DNA of 64,000 nucleotides from Cupriavidus alkaliphilus. GTDB taxonomy: Bacteria; Pseudomonadota; Gammaproteobacteria; Burkholderiales; Burkholderiaceae. The stretch is taken from NCBI RefSeq assembly GCF_900094595.1, contig NZ_FMAD01000001.1, positions 310,001 to 374,000 of the forward strand. Direction: 5' to 3'. Each line of letters starts with the position of its first letter. Position 1 is the first letter of the stretch. The notes beneath the pieces are model-generated. The model was not told where the DNA came from and ran no database searches. It worked only from the letters and a program-made list of their open reading frames with translations. Of the stretch, positions 61,394 to 64,000 are shown piece after piece. A program made the position numbers and the translations under genes.

Positions 61394-63127
61394 TCAGCCG
61401 CCGTCGCCGGTGTCCAGCAGCGCCTGCAGTTCCACCTTGCGCACCTTGCCGGTGGCGGTCAGCGGAAACTCGGCCAGGATGCGGATCTCGGGCACCTTGT
61501 AGACCGCCATCTGCTCGCGGCACCAGGCATGCAATGCATCGGCGCTGGTGCCGTCGGCATGCTCGGGGCGCAGGCGGATAAAGGCCACCGGCACCTGGCC
61601 CTTGTCGGGGTCCGGGCGGCCGACCACGGCCGAGCCCAGCACCGCCGGGTGGCGCGACAGCAGCACCTCCAGTTCGGACGGGAACACGCTCATGCCGCGT
61701 ACCTTCAGCATCTCCTTGCGCCGGCCCAGGAAATGCAGGTAGCCGGCCTCGTCATACGCGCCGATATCGCCGGTGCGGAACCAGCCGTCGCGGAACACCT
61801 CGGCGTCGACGTCGGGACGGCCCCAGTAGCCCTTGAACAGCGACGGCGTGCTGACCACGATCTCGCCTTCCTCGCCAATCGGCAGCACCGCGCCGGTGTC
61901 GAAGTCGCAGATCTTGATGCGCGTGCCCGGCACCGGCAGGCCCACGAAGACCGGGCGCCCGCGCAGGTCCAGGTCGTCGGCCTGCATGCCGGTGGTGAAG
62001 GTGTCGCTGGTATGGGTCTCGGTCATGCCCCACGCGCCTTCGGCAATGATGCTGCCGGTCAGCGCGTGCCAGCGCTGGCGGATGTCGGGCGTGATCTTGC
62101 GGATGAACGAGGCCGCGCGCGTATGCTGCAGCGAGCGCAGGTCGTAGCGGCCGCACTCGGGATGGTTCATCAGCTCGACGGCGTTGTCGACCACGACGAA
62201 GGTGCGGTTGACGCGGTAGCGCTCGATCGCGGCCATCACCGCGACCGGGTCCCAGCGCGCCAGCAGCACCACGGTCGCGCCGCTGAAGATCGGGTAGATC
62301 AGGCCCAGGTTCTCGCCCGCGATCCAGAACATCGGCAGGAAGTTCAGCATCACGTCGTCGGAGCCCTCGGCCAGGCGCGCGGCGTCGACGCCGCCGGTCA
62401 GCGCATACGAGGCCGCGGCGGTGTACAGCATGTCGCGCTGCGTGTGCATGCAGCCCTTGGGCAGGCCGGTGGTGCCGCCGGTGTAGTTCAGCGCGGCCAG
62501 CGCGTCCAGGTCGACCGGCGGCAGCGCCACCGGCGCGGTCTCGCGCAGCGCCTGCAGCAGGTCGATGGCGCCATCGACGGCCAGCGCGGGGGCATCCAGC
62601 CCGGCCGGCAGCGGCAGCCCGGGCTGCGCCGGCAGCATGGCGCCGGCGCTGGTGGTGTAGACCGCCCGCAGCGCGGTCTGCGCGCGCACCGACATCAGCA
62701 GCGGCGCCAGCTGGTCCTGCACGATGATGGTGGTGGCGCCCGCATCGTTGAGCTCATACACCAGCTCCTGCTCCTTGAAGAGCGGGTTGACCGGCACGTA
62801 TACCGCGCCCAGCTTCAGGATGGCGTAGAACACCACGTGGAACTGCGGGCAGTTGCCCATCATCACTGCCACGCGGTCGCCCGCGCCGACGCCGCGGCCC
62901 TTGAGCAGCGCGGCGCAGCGCTCGGACAGGTCGTCGAGTTCGGCATAGGTGACAGTGGTGCCGTACCAGACCAGCGCCGCATGGTGCGGGCGCTTGCGCG
63001 CCCACGCGCGCAGGTAGTCGCCCAGCGGGGCCTCGCCTTGGGGGTACACCGGTGCGTCGGGCAGGCCGGCGGGCCAGATCTTGCGATGCCGGGCTTCCAG
63101 GTCGGCGAAGAACGCCTGTTCGTCCAT
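61394..63127 (-). CDS. AMP-binding acyl-CoA synthetase
   Basis: A 577-residue ANL-superfamily ligase. P-loop motif NYTGGTTGLPKGCM; adenine motif EGAWGMTET; FRTGDIGAYDEAGYLHFLGR in pieces with the hinge RRKEMLKVRGMSVFPSE; catalytic lysine in PLTATGKVRKVEL at the C-terminus. It resembles medium- or long-chain and cyclohexane/crotonobetaine-type CoA ligases, so the acid it activates is not evident. AGGAGACAG precedes ATG 63127. It lies between a carboxyltransferase gene and iclR, on the same strand as the dpp genes. Confidence 0.9.
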   Translation of the reverse strand: MDEQAFFADLEARHRKIWPAGLPDAPVYPQGEAPLGDYLRAWARKRPHHAALVWYGTTVTYAELDDLSERCAALLKGRGVGAGDRVAVMMGNCPQFHVVFYAILKLGAVYVPVNPLFKEQELVYELNDAGATTIIVQDQLAPLLMSVRAQTALRAVYTTSAGAMLPAQPGLPLPAGLDAPALAVDGAIDLLQALRETAPVALPPVDLDALAALNYTGGTTGLPKGCMHTQRDMLYTAAASYALTGGVDAARLAEGSDDVMLNFLPMFWIAGENLGLIYPIFSGATVVLLARWDPVAVMAAIERYRVNRTFVVVDNAVELMNHPECGRYDLRSLQHTRAASFIRKITPDIRQRWHALTGSIIAEGAWGMTETHTSDTFTTGMQADDLDLRGRPVFVGLPVPGTRIKICDFDTGAVLPIGEEGEIVVSTPSLFKGYWGRPDVDAEVFRDGWFRTGDIGAYDEAGYLHFLGRRKEMLKVRGMSVFPSELEVLLSRHPAVLGSAVVGRPDPDKGQVPVAFIRLRPEHADGTSADALHAWCREQMAVYKVPEIRILAEFPLTATGKVRKVELQALLDTGDGG

Positions 63128-63173
63128 GTGCTGTCTCCTCTTGCTGTCGCTCTGGTGGTGTCCGCCGCCGCGC

Positions 63174-64000
63174 CTACCAGGCGTCGACGAAGGGGCGTAT
63201 CGGCCGCTGGGCACGCTGTGGGTCGGCGGCGCCCGCGTCGAGTCCGCTGACCAGCCACTGCCGCGTGGCGGCGGGATCGATCACCGCATCGAGCTCCAGC
63301 GCCGCCGCGGCGTTGATGGCATGGCCGCGTTCGTACATCTGCGCCACCAGCTGCTGGTACAGCGCATCGCGCTGCGGCCCGGCCGGCAGCGCTTCCAGCT
63401 CCTTGCGGAAACCGAGCCGCACCGCGCCCTCCAGCCCCATGCCGCCGAACTCGCCGGTCGGCCACGACACCGTGAAGCTGGGCGCGCGGAAGCCGCCCGC
63501 GGCCATCGCCATCGCGCCCAGGCCATAGCCCTTGCGCAGCACCACCGCCAGGAACGGCACGCGCAGCTTGGCGCCGACCACGAACATGCGCGACACGTGG
63601 CGCACCTGGGCGCGGGCCTCGACCTCGGGGCCGACCATGAAGCCCGGCGTGTCGATCAGCGACACGATCGGCAGTCCGTGCGCGTTGCACACCTGCATGA
63701 AGCGCGCGGCCTTGTCGGCGGCGTCGGCGTCGATGGCGCCGCCGAGGTGGCGCGGATTGTTGGCGAGGATGCCCACCGGCCGGCCTTCGATGCGCGCCAG
63801 CGCGGTATGGATGCCGGTGCCGAAGCCCGCGCGCAGCTCCAGCACGCTGCCGACGTCGGCCAGCCCGTCGATGGCGGCACGGGTGTCGTACACGCGCAGG
63901 CGGTTCTCGGGCACCACGTGGCGCAGCGCCAGCGGGTCGGGCGCCTGCCACGCTTCGAGCCGGCCCTGGAACATCGACAGGTAGTGCCTGGCGGCGGCCA
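63174..64000 (-). CDS. acyl-CoA carboxylase carboxyltransferase subunit (partial, N-terminus outside window)
   Basis: About 275 C-terminal residues are visible; the frame runs unbroken past the right edge (ARHYLSMFQGRLE), so the Met at 63974 is internal. The C-terminal biotin-carboxyltransferase domain is clear: DVGSVLELRAGFGTGIHTALARI in pieces, LANNPRHLGGAIDADAADKAARF in pieces, LIDTPGFMVGPEVEA, and GLGAMAMAAGGF. It is of the propionyl-, methylcrotonyl- or geranyl-CoA carboxylase beta type. The biotin-carrying alpha subunit is not in view and could lie just beyond the edge. It is likely first or second in the co-directional unit ending with dppF. Confidence 0.9.
   Translation of the reverse strand, partial: AAARHYLSMFQGRLEAWQAPDPLALRHVVPENRLRVYDTRAAIDGLADVGSVLELRAGFGTGIHTALARIEGRPVGILANNPRHLGGAIDADAADKAARFMQVCNAHGLPIVSLIDTPGFMVGPEVEARAQVRHVSRMFVVGAKLRVPFLAVVLRKGYGLGAMAMAAGGFRAPSFTVSWPTGEFGGMGLEGAVRLGFRKELEALPAGPQRDALYQQLVAQMYERGHAINAAAALELDAVIDPAATRQWLVSGLDAGAADPQRAQRPIRPFVDAW

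Overview
The window is about 64 kb of ordinary chromosomal DNA from a high-GC Gram-negative bacterium. Gene content and order point to a beta-proteobacterium of the Burkholderiaceae, most likely Cupriavidus or a close relative. The clues are the cysB / tauE-cysI-DUF934-cysHDN-cobA locus, holC beside pepA, 6S RNA between zapA and an EVE-domain gene, a riboswitch-controlled btu/cob locus, and panC-scpA-DUF3460. This assignment is inference from gene content; no database was searched. I see no phage, transposon, CRISPR array, tRNA, rRNA or recognisable defence island.

Layout. 1-3.0 kb: a partial 3-hydroxyisobutyrate dehydrogenase-like gene, a branched-chain-amino-acid-type binding protein and a methyltransferase. 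3.1-11.8 kb: assimilatory sulfate reduction, with a CysB-type regulator divergent from tauE-cysI-DUF934-cysH-cysD-cysN-cobA, then a SirB/CbiX-like chelatase on the other strand. 11.8-19.7 kb: lptF/lptG divergent from pepA-holC-hypothetical, then ilvD divergent from lgt. 19.7-21.8 kb: an M48 peptidase and a YjgN-like membrane protein, followed by the longest gene-free stretch (778 bp). 22.6-28.5 kb: a malonate-use cluster (GntR regulator, malonyl-CoA decarboxylase, Bug-type binding protein, enoyl-CoA hydratase, malonyl-CoA synthetase). 28.5-32.0 kb: a SIMPL protein, a second TauE-type exporter, an EVE protein, 6S RNA, zapA and a ZapB-like coiled-coil gene.

32.2-44.6 kb is a vitamin B12 uptake, salvage and late-synthesis locus. 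A promoter and cobalamin riboswitch precede btuB-btuC-btuD-cobO-cobT-cobS-cobC. This unit meets btuF-cobD-cbiB-cobU head-on with no bases between the stop codons, and cobQ is divergent from cobU. 44.7-48.2 kb: a PepSY membrane protein, panC, scpA and a DUF3460 gene. 48.3-54.9 kb: tamA-tamB and a lipoprotein with two BamE-like repeats. 54.9-64 kb: eight genes on the minus strand, a carboxyltransferase subunit (cut by the window edge), an acyl-CoA synthetase, an IclR regulator and a complete dipeptide-type ABC importer. They look like one import-and-activate catabolic unit of unknown substrate.

The most interesting items are the BamE-like lipoprotein overlapping tamB, the peptide-type importer / CoA ligase / carboxylase unit, the malonate cluster with its palindromic operator and orphan binding protein, a structured unannotated leader upstream of 6S RNA, a cobQ gene whose promoter predicts a leaderless mRNA, the unexplained TGTAACA-type repeats around 22.1 kb, and DUF934. 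None of these is a dramatic new system. Promoter, operator and RNA calls were made by eye.
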